From Chloroflexi bacterium UBA4730 (lineage in GTDB: Bacteria; Chloroflexota; Limnocylindria; P2-11E): 64,000 bases of DNA. Location of the stretch: assembly GCA_002404155.1 (NCBI GenBank), contig DHJC01000058.1, forward strand, positions 1 to 64,000, in the 5' to 3' direction. A program made the position numbers and the translations under genes. Shown one piece after another: positions 17,252-25,941 of the stretch (its first letter is position 1; each line of letters opens with the position of its first letter). The notes under the pieces were generated by a model, which saw nothing but the letters and a program-made list of their open reading frames with translations, was not told the DNA's origin and made no database searches.

Positions 17252-18172
17252 CTACAACGCCACCGCCGGTATGTACAACACGCTCCCGCCAGGCTCGCGG
17301 AACGCGTAGTACGGCTGCATGAGTTCGCGCGGTCCCTGGACCTGCAGTTCGAGATACACGAGTTCGATGCTCGTGACGACGAACTCTGAAAGATGCACCG
17401 GCCCCTGCGGTGCACCATCGTCCACGTACATCGTCCGCCCCTGGCCCTGTTGCAGCAATGACCAGGCGTCAACGGGGCTCCGCAGCGGATAGCGACTCAC
17501 GGCGAGAATCGGGCGACGGCGGGCCAAGGCTTGGGTGGCCCCGTCGGTCGAGCCCCGCAGGGACACCCCGTTGTTCGTGAAGATCGGGAGACCATCGAGC
17601 CGCCGAATGAATTCAAACCACTGCGCACCGAGGTACGGGTGCGGCTCCATGTCGGGTGGCAGCAGTCCGTTGCGCTGCAGGAGTGCCCGGGCTGCGTCCA
17701 TTCCAGCGGGCGACATAGATGGCATCGGCCCCAAGGACGTGTGGCTGGACACTTCCGCGTAAAGCGGCACCACATCCCATGCGCTCGGATCGGCGACGGT
17801 GCGCGCGACCGTGTCTTTCCATGACTCCGCGTAACTGCCGACCAGCGCGACTGACGCCTCGGCTGGGGCCGATGGGAATGCTGTCGCGAGGCGGACGTGG
17901 TCGAAGGTGAGGAGCGCTCCGGGCTGGCGATCGGCCGGAAAGGTCCCGAACGCGCGAGCCTCCAACATGACCGGCTGGTCCGGCGACCAGATGCTGCCGG
18001 GATACGGCGGCCCTGGTGCAAGCGTCGCAAATCGGGCTTCGAGCATTGCGCGCAGCGCGCTCGGGTTCGAAGTTGCAACGCTGGCCGATGGTGACGCGCT
18101 GGGCGGGAGCGCCACGCATGACGCGAGCAGGACGGCCATGGCGACAAGGGTCCGCATCCTGAGCATCCTCAT
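17252..18172 (-). CDS. putative lipoprotein
   Basis: 306 residues from ATG 18,172. The frame is open for 21 further codons upstream, but a basic n-region (MRMLRMRTLVAMAVLL) leading to the lipobox LASC fits this start. The mature part contains PYPGSIWSPDQPVMLEARAF and LIFTNN-like segments near the middle, with no known domain. Codon use matches the neighbouring two lipoprotein genes, and the three form a same-strand series. Confidence 0.6.
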   Translation of the reverse strand: MRMLRMRTLVAMAVLLASCVALPPSASPSASVATSNPSALRAMLEARFATLAPGPPYPGSIWSPDQPVMLEARAFGTFPADRQPGALLTFDHVRLATAFPSAPAEASVALVGSYAESWKDTVARTVADPSAWDVVPLYAEVSSHTSLGPMPSMSPAGMDAARALLQRNGLLPPDMEPHPYLGAQWFEFIRRLDGLPIFTNNGVSLRGSTDGATQALARRRPILAVSRYPLRSPVDAWSLLQQGQGRTMYVDDGAPQGPVHLSEFVVTSIELVYLELQVQGPRELMQPYYAFREPGGSVLYIPAVAL

Positions 18173-18253
18173 CCGCTCGTACTGCGCGTGAGTGATGCAT
18201 TCTCGTTCGACCAGGCCTGCGGCAAGCGGGTTCATCCGACTGGCGAGACGACT

Positions 18254-18952
18254 TCACGAGCAGGGCGGGAGCAACCGGGCGAACTGCGTGAGTCCCGGGT
18301 ATTCGCCGGGAGCGAGCGTGGATTCCTGCACGCCGAGCATCACGCCGTTCTTCTTCACTTGCATGGTGCCGAGACCGATCGCGCACCCGGTCCAGCCCTG
18401 CTGAGTCAAAGAAGGCCCAAGCGTCCCACGCGCGTCGTGGTTCGCCTGCGCGCCGCAATCCACCGCCCACTGCGTGTAGTCGGTGCCGACGACGGGTGGC
18501 TGCACGAAGGCACACATCTGTGGAAGGACGAAGCCTGTGGGAGCAGGCCGCGCGGCTGTCGCGGGGAACGTGCCCTCAGCGACGAAGCCGGGCATCTGTG
18601 GTCCGATGAGGCCGTCGAAGATCGGGAACGGCACACCGGCTCCGAGCAACAGGCACACGTAGCCCCGGGGGATCACTGCGTCGATCGGCGCGTTCCCAGG
18701 CGAGGCAATCTTCAGGGGAGATCGCCCCGGTGAATTCAGCAAAAACGTCGCGTTCGCCGTGGTGGTCCGGGCGACTGGGTCGCTCGCGGTCCCGCACACG
18801 GCGGCGACAGTTGCCGGTACCGAGAAAGTTGCAGCAGCGGTGTTCGCGGCTGTTGGCTGCACGGTTTGGGACGGACCGGGGAACGCCGTTGGCGCACAAC
18901 TCATCGCGGCGATGGCAAGGGCAGCCGCGGCCGCGATGCGTCGCAGACACAT
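18254..18952 (-). CDS. putative lipoprotein
   Basis: 232 residues from ATG 18,952: MCLRRIAAAAALAIAAMSCA gives a signal peptide with a lipoprotein-type cysteine. A Ala/Thr/Pro-rich linker follows, then a domain with several cysteines (PRGYVCLLLGAG, PQMCAFVQPP, WAVDCGAQ, GWTGCAIGLG) that may be disulphide-bonded outside the membrane. No family is recognised. Confidence 0.55.
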   Translation of the reverse strand: MCLRRIAAAAALAIAAMSCAPTAFPGPSQTVQPTAANTAAATFSVPATVAAVCGTASDPVARTTTANATFLLNSPGRSPLKIASPGNAPIDAVIPRGYVCLLLGAGVPFPIFDGLIGPQMPGFVAEGTFPATAARPAPTGFVLPQMCAFVQPPVVGTDYTQWAVDCGAQANHDARGTLGPSLTQQGWTGCAIGLGTMQVKKNGVMLGVQESTLAPGEYPGLTQFARLLPPCS

Positions 18953-18998
18953 CCTCAAACCTGCGAGGTGAGCGCGACATCGGTTACCCGACAAGGGT

Positions 18999-20390
18999 CT
19001 AGTAGGCCCGCGCCGCGAGGTCAGTGAGTACGTTGCGTGTGTCATTCGGAATCACGAGAGGGGGAGGCTGCGCCCGCAACCGCCCGTCGCGCTCATAGAC
19101 GTAGACGCTGAGCGGCGCGGTCGCCGGATGCACTTCGAGGGTGACGATGCCATCGCCATTTGACATCCAGTCGGCGTAGGCCACGCGACTACTCAACTGT
19201 TTCGACGTCCGAGCATCGAGATCAGCAAGTACCAAACTCCCCTGGACACCACTTTCAAGATAGACCAGCATCCGTGATCCTTGCGGGTCCCATCTGGGGT
19301 CATGAACACCGGTCACGTTGTTGTCGTTCGGGTTCACGGTCACATCAGCAATGACCTGTAGCGAGTGTTGCTCCGGCCCGTCCCCTCGGAGGACTTGACT
19401 GCGGTCCGCAGGGAGTCCTGCCTGTCGCGCGCCGACCACGAACATTTGGCTTGCGCTTCCCCATGAGGCCGGATCGACGGAGGTCACCTGGAAGGCTCCC
19501 GCAGGAGAGGTCTCACCGTTCAGGTCGATGACCGCGTAGGCCCCCTGCCCGGATGGCGCGGGATCGAAGGCAATGCGCTGCGAACCGGGAAGCCATCCGT
19601 ATATGCGGGGTGGAGCGGTTGCGATGTGAATCAAGGAGGAGGACGGTTGACAAGCGTTGCACCCCACCCAGAGGCGCGTCGCCCCTCCGCCATCGGGGTT
19701 CATTACCCAGAGTTCGCCCGATGTTCCGCTGGAAGACAGCGCGACGAAGGCGATGTGCGCTCCGTCAGGGCTCCACACCGGGTTCACATCAAACTGCGAC
19801 GCCGCGGGGAACGAGTTGAAGGGAACGGGCATCGCGACCGCACCTGTTTCGAGATTGACCACCCGGAGTTCCTGATCGAGCACGCCCGCATTTGCCGCAA
19901 CCGACAGCGCGATCTGCCGACCGTCCGGTGAGAACTGCCGCCGGAGCACGTTCGTATCTCTTCGTGAGTCAACGAGGCTTCGTGGTCCTGGTCCGGGCGG
20001 GACCCCGAGTCCACCGGTCACGGCCGACTGATAGCGCGCCGCCATGCGAGGAGCAGAGCCGTCAAGGGGCATCGCCCACAGTTCGTAGGTCGCCAGCGAC
20101 GGAGTTCCGGCTGGCCCGGGTGTGTTGGGATTGGAAACCAAGCGCGACACCCACGCGATCTGGCCGTGCAGTGGGCCGAGTGCGACTGTGGTGACGACGA
20201 TCGCTTCGGCCGGAGGGCGCGGTGCAGCCGTCGGCAGCAACGACGGCGTCGTTGATGGGCTCGGCACGACGGACGATGGCGATGACGCCGAGGCGACAGT
20301 CGGGGTTGCCGACACGGATACGGTCGGGGTTGGAGCGCTGCACGCTATCGCGCTGGCGATCCCAATGGCGAGGACCGTTCGAATCCGCAT
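18999..20390 (-). CDS. TolB-like beta-propeller lipoprotein
   Basis: 463 residues from ATG 20,390; signal MRIRTVLAIGIASAIAC with lipid-attachment cysteine, then a Ser/Thr/Pro-rich linker. The rest holds PD40/WD40-like repeats: RRQFSPDGRQIALSV, NPVWSPDGAHIAFVAL and DPRWDPQGSRMLVYL, plus LWVMNPDGGGATRLW blades. This is the fold of TolB C-terminal domains and many extracellular sensor/binding proteins. It is the first gene of the minus-strand lipoprotein trio. Its job in an otherwise defence-type island is unclear. Confidence 0.75.
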   Translation of the reverse strand: MRIRTVLAIGIASAIACSAPTPTVSVSATPTVASASSPSSVVPSPSTTPSLLPTAAPRPPAEAIVVTTVALGPLHGQIAWVSRLVSNPNTPGPAGTPSLATYELWAMPLDGSAPRMAARYQSAVTGGLGVPPGPGPRSLVDSRRDTNVLRRQFSPDGRQIALSVAANAGVLDQELRVVNLETGAVAMPVPFNSFPAASQFDVNPVWSPDGAHIAFVALSSSGTSGELWVMNPDGGGATRLWVGCNACQPSSSLIHIATAPPRIYGWLPGSQRIAFDPAPSGQGAYAVIDLNGETSPAGAFQVTSVDPASWGSASQMFVVGARQAGLPADRSQVLRGDGPEQHSLQVIADVTVNPNDNNVTGVHDPRWDPQGSRMLVYLESGVQGSLVLADLDARTSKQLSSRVAYADWMSNGDGIVTLEVHPATAPLSVYVYERDGRLRAQPPPLVIPNDTRNVLTDLAARAY

Positions 20391-20655
20391 GGCTGCCTCC
20401 CGCGCACGCCCCGACCGCATTCAGGTGCGTCGAACCCACGTCATTTGTCTCAACGAACGTAGGCTTGCAGGATCGGCCGCGCGTCTACGCTGAGCCGGTC
20501 AAGTCGTACGAGCGACGTACGAGTTCGGGGACACCGGCCAAGCGCTATCCGGACAGGCTTAGGCAGCGGTTCCAGGACGCCTAGGTCGTGAGGGCGCGTC
20601 GGCAACGAGCACGGACCACGTCCACGACCCGTGCGTGGGTATCGTGTAGCGAACA

Positions 20656-21021
20656 ATGGTCATCGACCCGCAACCTCCCGTCCCGCCCAAGCGGCGCTGG
20701 CCCTTCCTTCTTGCGTGGTCGCTTGCGGCGGTCACGATCGTCGGCGCGTTTTTTCTCACCCACACCCCGGGCTCGCATGAGGCGCCTGTTGCGGTGAGCA
20801 CACCGCCAACCGCACCCGCGGCCGCGCCGACGCCACCGTCCTCAAGCACCAGCGTGCAGCGGCTGCCTGCGGGCCAGTCGCGCATCACCCAATACCTCAG
20901 CGTGAGCCGACTGCCGCAGGGCTCGATCGTCTACCTCGACAACACCGGCACCTGGATCGCGGTGGGACCGAACGACAACCTCCTCATCCCACCGGACTCA
21001 CAGACCGCCAATCTCCGCTAG
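20656..21021 (+). CDS. single-pass membrane protein with extracytoplasmic tail
   Basis: 121 residues. A short basic N-terminus (PPKRRW) precedes one membrane helix (PFLLAWSLAAVTIVGAFFL). A Pro/Ala/Ser linker and a C-terminal 50-residue part (QYLSVSRLPQGSIVYLDNTG, WIAVGPNDNLLIPP) follow. No known domain. It is divergent from the lipoprotein genes and may encode another surface component. Confidence 0.55.
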   Translation: MVIDPQPPVPPKRRWPFLLAWSLAAVTIVGAFFLTHTPGSHEAPVAVSTPPTAPAAAPTPPSSSTSVQRLPAGQSRITQYLSVSRLPQGSIVYLDNTGTWIAVGPNDNLLIPPDSQTANLR

Positions 21022-21062
21022 GCGCGCGTAGGCGCGCCGAACGTTGGCCGCACACTCACGCC

Positions 21063-21784
21063 GTGCGGCCTCCGGCGACAGTTCTGCCACTTCTGCTCAT
21101 CGGCGCTGTGCTGCTCGCGGCGCCATCGTGGGCTGTAGCCTCGGCGCATGATCCGCGGCCAGCACTTCACAACCCCATCGTCTGCGCGACATTGAGCGTT
21201 CGACGTTCGTTCGCGCGAAGGTACGTCATCGTCGGTGTGCTTCTGGTTGCTGGCCTGGGAACGGCGCTCGTGATCGAGCGACCGTGGACGTCGTGTCCTT
21301 CCGACTGGGGTGATGCGGCGCGAGTGAGTCTAGGGACTGCGTCCGGCGACATGACGCTCGATGGCACCATGTATCGGGTCGGGGGCTCGGCGCTGCTCGA
21401 TTACATGCCGCGCGTTTTGTCGACCCGCTGGACCGCCTGATCTATGGGCTGCGCGGACCGCGGCATCCGCTCGTTGCGACTGCGTCCATCTCGGCTCCGT
21501 CGCGTGAGGCGCTCGGCGAGCCGGTGTTTACCTGTATGCGAGTGACCCACGGCAGCGAGGTGTGGGCGCGGCGGCCGACGACCTACGGAACGCAGACGGC
21601 TGCTGACGGCTTGCCTCCGGGCGCGCCACGGCCCGCGACAAATGAAGCCTGGCGTCTGGCTGTCACCGAGGATGGTCCGGAATGGCCGGACGGTGACCCA
21701 GTCGACGTTGAGTTGTGGGCAATCGTCGGTGGCCGACACTACATTTTCGTTCTCGCGCCGATCACCTTGATGAAGGGCGGGTAG
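21063..21784 (+). pseudogene. secreted or membrane protein, probable frameshift
   Basis: From GTG 21,063 the first frame gives a signal-like segment (LPLLLIGAVLLAAPSWAVASA), then a second hydrophobic helix (YVIVGVLLVAGLGTALVIE), and stops at 21,440. An overlapping frame continues FVDPLDRLIYGLRGPRHPLV and TCMRVTHGSEVW to LWAIVGGRHYIFVLAPITLM before the stop at 21,784. The two look like one protein broken by an indel at about 21,400-21,420. Alternatively they are two small genes. No family recognised. Confidence 0.4.
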
Positions 21785-21791
21785 ACGCGCC

Positions 21792-22406
21792 TCAGACGAC
21801 GACGGCGGCCCTGCGTCGCGCCATCGCAACCGTGCATCGGAACTGTGTAGCGACCTGACTCCACGAGGCTCCCGTCTCACGGAGAGCCTTCACCGCACGC
21901 GGCTCGGGTCCAGATTCGGGACGACGGCCCCACGGTCGTCCCGCCTCGCGCGCCACCTTGGCTGCGAGCGCGGTTCTCTCGGCGATAAGACTGCGTTCGA
22001 ACTCGGCTACGCCCGAGAGCACGGTCAAGATCAGTTGGGACATCGCGTCGCCCTCGGGCCGTACATCAAGTCCCTGCGTGACGGCGACGAAGCGCACCCC
22101 GGAATTTGTGAGCGTCCGGATGTTCGAGAGCACGTCGAGCGACGACCTGCCGAACCGGTCCAACTTCCAGACGAGGATCGCTTCGACTTCGCCCTTACGC
22201 GCGGCCTCCATGACCCGGCGCAAGCCCGGCCGATTGTTCCAAGCGCCCGAGCCGGTTTCCTCGATGTCGAGGGCGACGGTCAATCCGCGCGTTCGTGCCG
22301 CGTGTCGCAGTTCACGCCTGGCGAGACCGGGATTCTGGTCGCGCGTGCTCACCCGGTGATAGATCGCGCATTTCGCCTTGCCGATTAGCGAACGTCTAGC
22401 GGCCAT
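21792..22406 (-). CDS. small serine recombinase (resolvase/invertase)
   Basis: 204 residues. The catalytic serine lies in YHRVSTRDQNPG. The resolvase core continues with DIEETGSGAWNNRPGLRRVM, AILVWKLDRFGRSSLDVLSN and GVAEFERSLIAERT. The C-terminus GRPWGRRPE ... ALRETGASWSQVATQFRCTV is a helix-turn-helix. All key residues are present, so it is probably active as a resolvase or invertase. Its target sites were not found; a res site would be expected near 22,410-22,480. Confidence 0.88.
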   Translation of the reverse strand: MAARRSLIGKAKCAIYHRVSTRDQNPGLARRELRHAARTRGLTVALDIEETGSGAWNNRPGLRRVMEAARKGEVEAILVWKLDRFGRSSLDVLSNIRTLTNSGVRFVAVTQGLDVRPEGDAMSQLILTVLSGVAEFERSLIAERTALAAKVAREAGRPWGRRPESGPEPRAVKALRETGASWSQVATQFRCTVAMARRRAAVVV

Positions 22407-22478
22407 CGTTTTCCCGCGTGTTCGGGGCTCCCAGTCCCGGCTGAATCGGGTTGCCAGATCGCAACCTATTCGGCAGGT

Positions 22479-22625
22479 TCATGCGTCGGTCGGAGGACCC
22501 TGTTGGCGGAAAGAGAACGTGACCTTCTCCAGTTCGTCCAAGAACGCCTGCTCCTCCTCGAGACTCGCATCTCCCGGCAGGAGGAGCAAGGTCGGCTTCG
22601 TCGGCTCGTCCTGCGGCCAGGTCAT
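22479..22625 (-). CDS. small ORF upstream of the resolvase
   Basis: 48 residues beginning MTWPQDEPTKPTLLLLPGDA then SLEEEQAFLDELEKV. It has natural composition and good codon use for this genome. Its ATG overlaps the stop of a 31-codon ORF (22,622-22,717) as ATGA. It ends 72 bases before the resolvase start. No family recognised; too short for firm support. Confidence 0.4.
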   Translation of the reverse strand: MTWPQDEPTKPTLLLLPGDASLEEEQAFLDELEKVTFSFRQQGPPTDA

Positions 22626-22717
22626 GCCGAACCGCTGCGACTCGCACTCGCGATTCGCCTGCTGAGTCTGAGGCGCGCGGAGCCGGGGGGTTGCTCATCG
22701 CGAGGTTGACTCGCCAT
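22622..22717 (-). CDS. 31-codon ORF in a chain of small genes
   Basis: Starts MASQPRDEQPPG one base after the stop of the 22,719-23,081 ORF and ends in an ATGA overlap with the 22,625 ORF. The basic, serine-rich product has no recognisable feature. The only support is the tight spacing. Confidence 0.2.
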   Translation of the reverse strand: MASQPRDEQPPGSARLRLSRRIASASRSGSA

Positions 22718-22718
22718 T

Positions 22719-23081
22719 TCAGGATTCCTTCCTGCCCATCCGGCCTCGTCGGCCGTTGCCACCTTCGCCGTCTCCGGCCAGGTTGGCGGTCCCCGTGGAC
22801 TCGGGACGCTCGTGATGGTTGCGAGGCAATTTTACCGCGAAGAACACGCGGGTGGAACCGCCGCGCCGTGGCCAAGCGCACGCGCACCAAGGCGTCCACT
22901 TGCCGAAGGACCCGGGATGCTCCCGGGCGCGACCCGGACCACGCTGTGGTCGCCCCCGCAACGTCGGGCATCGCGGGTCGTGCGGCCTGGCAGCACGCCC
23001 CAGTGTCGTCCTGGGTGCCGCTCCGCTCACGGGTCTCGCGGGTGGGTCGAACTTCGCGTGGGTGGCGATCCGGAGCGGCAC
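22719..23081 (-). CDS. uncertain small ORF
   Basis: Up to 120 codons. The last 50 (RGGSTRVFFAVKLPRNHHER and onward to GRMGRKES) look protein-like, while the first part is Arg/Pro-rich and may be non-coding. The start is uncertain. It heads the chain of small minus-strand ORFs leading to the resolvase. The stretch from here to 23,226 holds nothing else that can be called. Confidence 0.3.
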   Translation of the reverse strand: MPLRIATHAKFDPPARPVSGAAPRTTLGRAARPHDPRCPTLRGRPQRGPGRAREHPGSFGKWTPWCACAWPRRGGSTRVFFAVKLPRNHHERPESTGTANLAGDGEGGNGRRGRMGRKES

Positions 23082-23226
23082 GGGGGCGGCGGGCCGTTTC
23101 TCGTCCTCGCGTCGTCGTGGTGCTGAGCGGTACCCCTAATCCCAGGCTTCTATAGGGTGTCGTAGGGGTGATGGACTCGACGGGGGGTTACCTCAAGTTC
23201 CATAAGGGCGCACGCGCCTTCGCGCG

Positions 23227-23661
23227 TTAGGCCGGACCAATCCAGATGACTCCGCCGGGCAGAAGGCCACGCGGCAGCACCTTGCCCTCGATGACCTTGA
23301 AGTACGCCTGGACGCAGCGCCCCACCTCCTGCGACTCCGCCAGCCCCGAGGAACCCGCCGCCACGGCGCGGTAGTAGCGGGCACGGGCCATCGCCAAATC
23401 AGATGCGGCTTGTTCATAGTCCGGACGCCGCAGGCGGTACCTCGACCGGCGGCCGTGAACGAAACTTGGGTGGTCGTAGCCGGTGGGCGACTTTCCACCG
23501 TGAAGCCGACACCGCGTGCGGCCCTCGATTGGAAACTTGCGACAGTGCACACCGGGCTGGCCGCGCAGTTGCGCCCCGCAGCGCCCCTCGTCGGGACCGG
23601 GCGACATGTAGATGCCCACACATCCACGGTACCGAGGCGTGTCCAGCGCGCGACGAGACAC
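23227..23661 (-). CDS. HGGxSP-motif hypothetical protein
   Basis: 144 residues. Cysteines and the motif HCRKFPIEGRTRCRLHGGKS followed by PTGYDHPSFVHGRRSRY form the 'C..P...G..RC..HGG.SP' signature. It is common in small phage and integrative-element proteins and may bind metal. The C-terminus is helical. Function unknown, but the family is typical of mobile DNA. Confidence 0.65.
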   Translation of the reverse strand: MSRRALDTPRYRGCVGIYMSPGPDEGRCGAQLRGQPGVHCRKFPIEGRTRCRLHGGKSPTGYDHPSFVHGRRSRYRLRRPDYEQAASDLAMARARYYRAVAAGSSGLAESQEVGRCVQAYFKVIEGKVLPRGLLPGGVIWIGPA

Positions 23662-23688
23662 GGTCTTCGGCGCGGGCAGGCGGCGCGA

Positions 23689-23895
23689 TTACTTCGCGCC
23701 CTTGGGCGCGGCGTAGACGTAGGCGTTGACCCCCAGGTAGAGGTCCTTGCCGTCGATCTGGATGGCAGTCTTCTGGTTGCCGCGGGTCGAGGCCACGACG
23801 AGCGTCTTCCCGCTCGCGCTCGGCGTCGGCTTCCCGATGGGGATGCGAATCACGAGCGTGTCGCCCTCTCGGGTCACGCTCAGGTCATCAGCCAT
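23689..23895 (-). CDS. small hypothetical protein
   Basis: 68 residues starting MADDLSVTREGDTLVIRIPI with predicted beta strands throughout (KTLVVASTRGNQKTAIQIDG). A GGGAGG-type ribosome site precedes the ATG at 23,895. It lies 80 bases upstream of the stop region of the 23,976 gene and reads in the same direction. No known family. Confidence 0.6.
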   Translation of the reverse strand: MADDLSVTREGDTLVIRIPIGKPTPSASGKTLVVASTRGNQKTAIQIDGKDLYLGVNAYVYAAPKGAK

Positions 23896-23975
23896 GGCAT
23901 CTCCCTCCCTCGTTTCATCGCGCGCCGCCTGGCTCCAGCGGAGTAATCAGGAAAGGGCTGGCTTGCGGCCCGAGG

Positions 23976-24197
23976 TTACGGACCTTTCGCCTTCTTCAAT
24001 GGCTTGCCCACAGCGCGTTCCCGCTTGCTGGTCCTCGCGGGGCTCTGCGCGGGCGCTTCGGGAAAAGTCTCGTCCACAAGGCGCGCAATGTCCTCGTCGC
24101 TCATGTCGAGGATGGTCTGGCCAGGAATCATGAACAGCAACTTGCGCTGGCCCTTGTGGTGAGTCCGCCGTGTCCTTGGCTTCGATATGCGTGCCAT
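23976..24197 (-). CDS. small basic hypothetical protein
   Basis: 73 residues from ATG 24,197, chosen because GGAGGGATC lies just upstream; the open frame extends 19 codons further. Basic ends (RISKPRTRRTHHKGQRK and TSKRERAVGKPLKKAKGP) flank a helical centre, MIPGQTILDMSDEDIARLVD. It may bind nucleic acid. Unknown family. Confidence 0.55.
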   Translation of the reverse strand: MARISKPRTRRTHHKGQRKLLFMIPGQTILDMSDEDIARLVDETFPEAPAQSPARTSKRERAVGKPLKKAKGP

Positions 24198-24237
24198 CCT
24201 GATCCCTCCTTCGCGTTGTCGGCGTGGACGCGTTCGT

Positions 24238-24753
24238 CTACGACAGGAGACCAATGCCCTTCAGGTACGTTTCCCATTCGCTCACGCACTGAGTCGCAAT
24301 GTCGTAGGCGTCCCAGGTGCTCCCCCCGGATAGGACTTCGAGGCTGACCGAGATCACCGGCGTCTGACCCGCAGTCAACCCGAGCGCGAAATGCTTCGGT
24401 CCGAACTTTGTACCGAGGTCGCCCGTCCTAGTGGTCTTGAGCGTCAGGTGCTTCGACCCATTCGCCAAGTCAGCGCACAGGCTGAGACTCGTCGACTTCG
24501 CGAGCATGTCTTCGACGTCCTTGGCCAGTACCTTCGACGCTGGGTCGTTCTTGAGCCAATCCTTCAGGTGGTAGCAGTTCTGGAAGAACGCATGAACCTC
24601 GTCGAGGTAGTCGTCAGAGGTACGGTCATGTCTCCGTCCGGCTTCCGTTTGCGTGAACGCCTCGTACCATCGCTGAACTCGGCTCCATTGCTCTTCCCAC
24701 ATTCCTGGCATCTCTTCCGCCTTGACTTCTTCGGCGCCGATCGGGCAGGTCAT
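24238..24753 (-). CDS. hypothetical partner protein of the copy-2 nuclease
   Basis: 171 residues. ATG 24,753 overlaps the nuclease stop as ATGA, so the pair is translationally coupled. It contains WSRVQRWYEAF, VHAFFQNCYHLKDWLKNDP and LSLCADLANGSKHL. The 'F..CYHLKDWL' and 'ADLANGSKHL' motifs recur in a group of uncharacterised helical proteins. It is unrelated in sequence to the 300-residue partner of copy 1. Role unknown. Confidence 0.65.
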   Translation of the reverse strand: MTCPIGAEEVKAEEMPGMWEEQWSRVQRWYEAFTQTEAGRRHDRTSDDYLDEVHAFFQNCYHLKDWLKNDPASKVLAKDVEDMLAKSTSLSLCADLANGSKHLTLKTTRTGDLGTKFGPKHFALGLTAGQTPVISVSLEVLSGGSTWDAYDIATQCVSEWETYLKGIGLLS

Positions 24754-25763
24754 GGTGGCGGAGGCCTCACTGTTTCATCGCTGCCCTCGGACTTGCGGCG
24801 TGGCTCGCGTCGCCAGTGAGTCTTGGCGAACAGCGACGGCCAGGTCAGGACCACGCCGAGCGCGTCACACAGCGAAGCCCACGATAGGTCCGCAGGCTCG
24901 CGCTCGACGATGAGGTAGGCCTCAACCTGCCGATTGGCGTTGCGCAGTAGTTGCCGGTACCGGAGCGCCTGACCAAGTCCGAGCCGCAGTTGCTGTTCTT
25001 CGTTCCGCGCGGTGAGGCTCTTGACCTCCGCCACGAAGACTGTCGCGCGGGACACCCACGCCAGGTCGAACGCCGGTTCATCGGATCGTGGCGAGCGTGG
25101 CTCGATCCCGAGGTCACGGAGGTGTTGGGCGGCGGCATTCTGGGTCGCGCGATGGCCGCGCAGGCCGCGATCAACCACATCCGGGTCAACTGTCCACGGA
25201 TCGCGTGCGCGGCTCGCGACGTTCTCTGCGGCCGGTCGATATCCGACACCGAGCGGCCCGTCTGTCGCACCCCGTGAGGCTGCCCTACTCGTTCGCTCTC
25301 GGCGGGTGGATTCAACGGGACGAGCGGATGGTCCACGCCCCGTTTGCTTCAGATGCTCGCGCCATAGGCGCTCTAGTTGACCGTCGGCAGGCGGGTGGAC
25401 CTCGGTTCCCGATTGCTGCGGCTGCCAGTGGACTCTAGGAAGTGCTTGCTGCAGAACTTCGATGGGCAGTCGCTCGTCGGGTGTAAGGATCGTCTCGAAC
25501 TCAACGTCGCAGTAGTTCGTGATCTTCCCTGATCCGTCCCAATGTTTCTCGGGATAAATCTCGCTCGCGATGCGCCCGCTCGCGACTATCCCACGCTCAC
25601 GGCCTTGTCGGAGGAGGAAAGCCCGGTCGCCCGGAACGATGCCGCCACTCCGTGCGACGCTGTGACTCGACGCGACCGGCTTCCGCTTCGATTGCTCTGT
25701 GTCGTCCGCGTACGTGTCCCATGGCGACTTGTCGGGGTTCCACGTCAAGAGGATGGTGCTCAC
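24750..25763 (-). CDS. EVE/PUA-like domain fused to PD-(D/E)XK nuclease, copy 2
   Basis: 337 residues from GTG 25,763, matching the start of copy 1. It is a close paralogue of the protein at 12,053: ILLTWNPDKSPWDTY, PGDRAFLLRQGRERGIVASG, HWQPQQSGTEV in the reader domain, then TQNAAAQHLRDLG, FDLAW and FVAEVKSLTARNEEQQLRLG with the D and E-x-K residues of the nuclease. The linker between the domains varies most. The open frame upstream of the GTG is not homologous to copy 1's protein and is rejected as coding. A modification-dependent nuclease role is inferred. Confidence 0.72.
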   Translation of the reverse strand: MSTILLTWNPDKSPWDTYADDTEQSKRKPVASSHSVARSGGIVPGDRAFLLRQGRERGIVASGRIASEIYPEKHWDGSGKITNYCDVEFETILTPDERLPIEVLQQALPRVHWQPQQSGTEVHPPADGQLERLWREHLKQTGRGPSARPVESTRRERTSRAASRGATDGPLGVGYRPAAENVASRARDPWTVDPDVVDRGLRGHRATQNAAAQHLRDLGIEPRSPRSDEPAFDLAWVSRATVFVAEVKSLTARNEEQQLRLGLGQALRYRQLLRNANRQVEAYLIVEREPADLSWASLCDALGVVLTWPSLFAKTHWRREPRRKSEGSDETVRPPPP

Positions 25764-25941
25764 CGGCCAGTGCCATCCGATGCGAGCAGGGCCGCGCCGG
25801 GTCTTGCCGCCATCATCACTCGCTCTCTGGCCGCCGCGCGGCCTCGCACAGCCTACGGATGGTTGCAAGGACGGCTGGCATCCGCCTACTTTCGGCTCCG
25901 CATGAGCGAAGACGGCCCGCGAGTTTGGCACGGGAGGGGAA

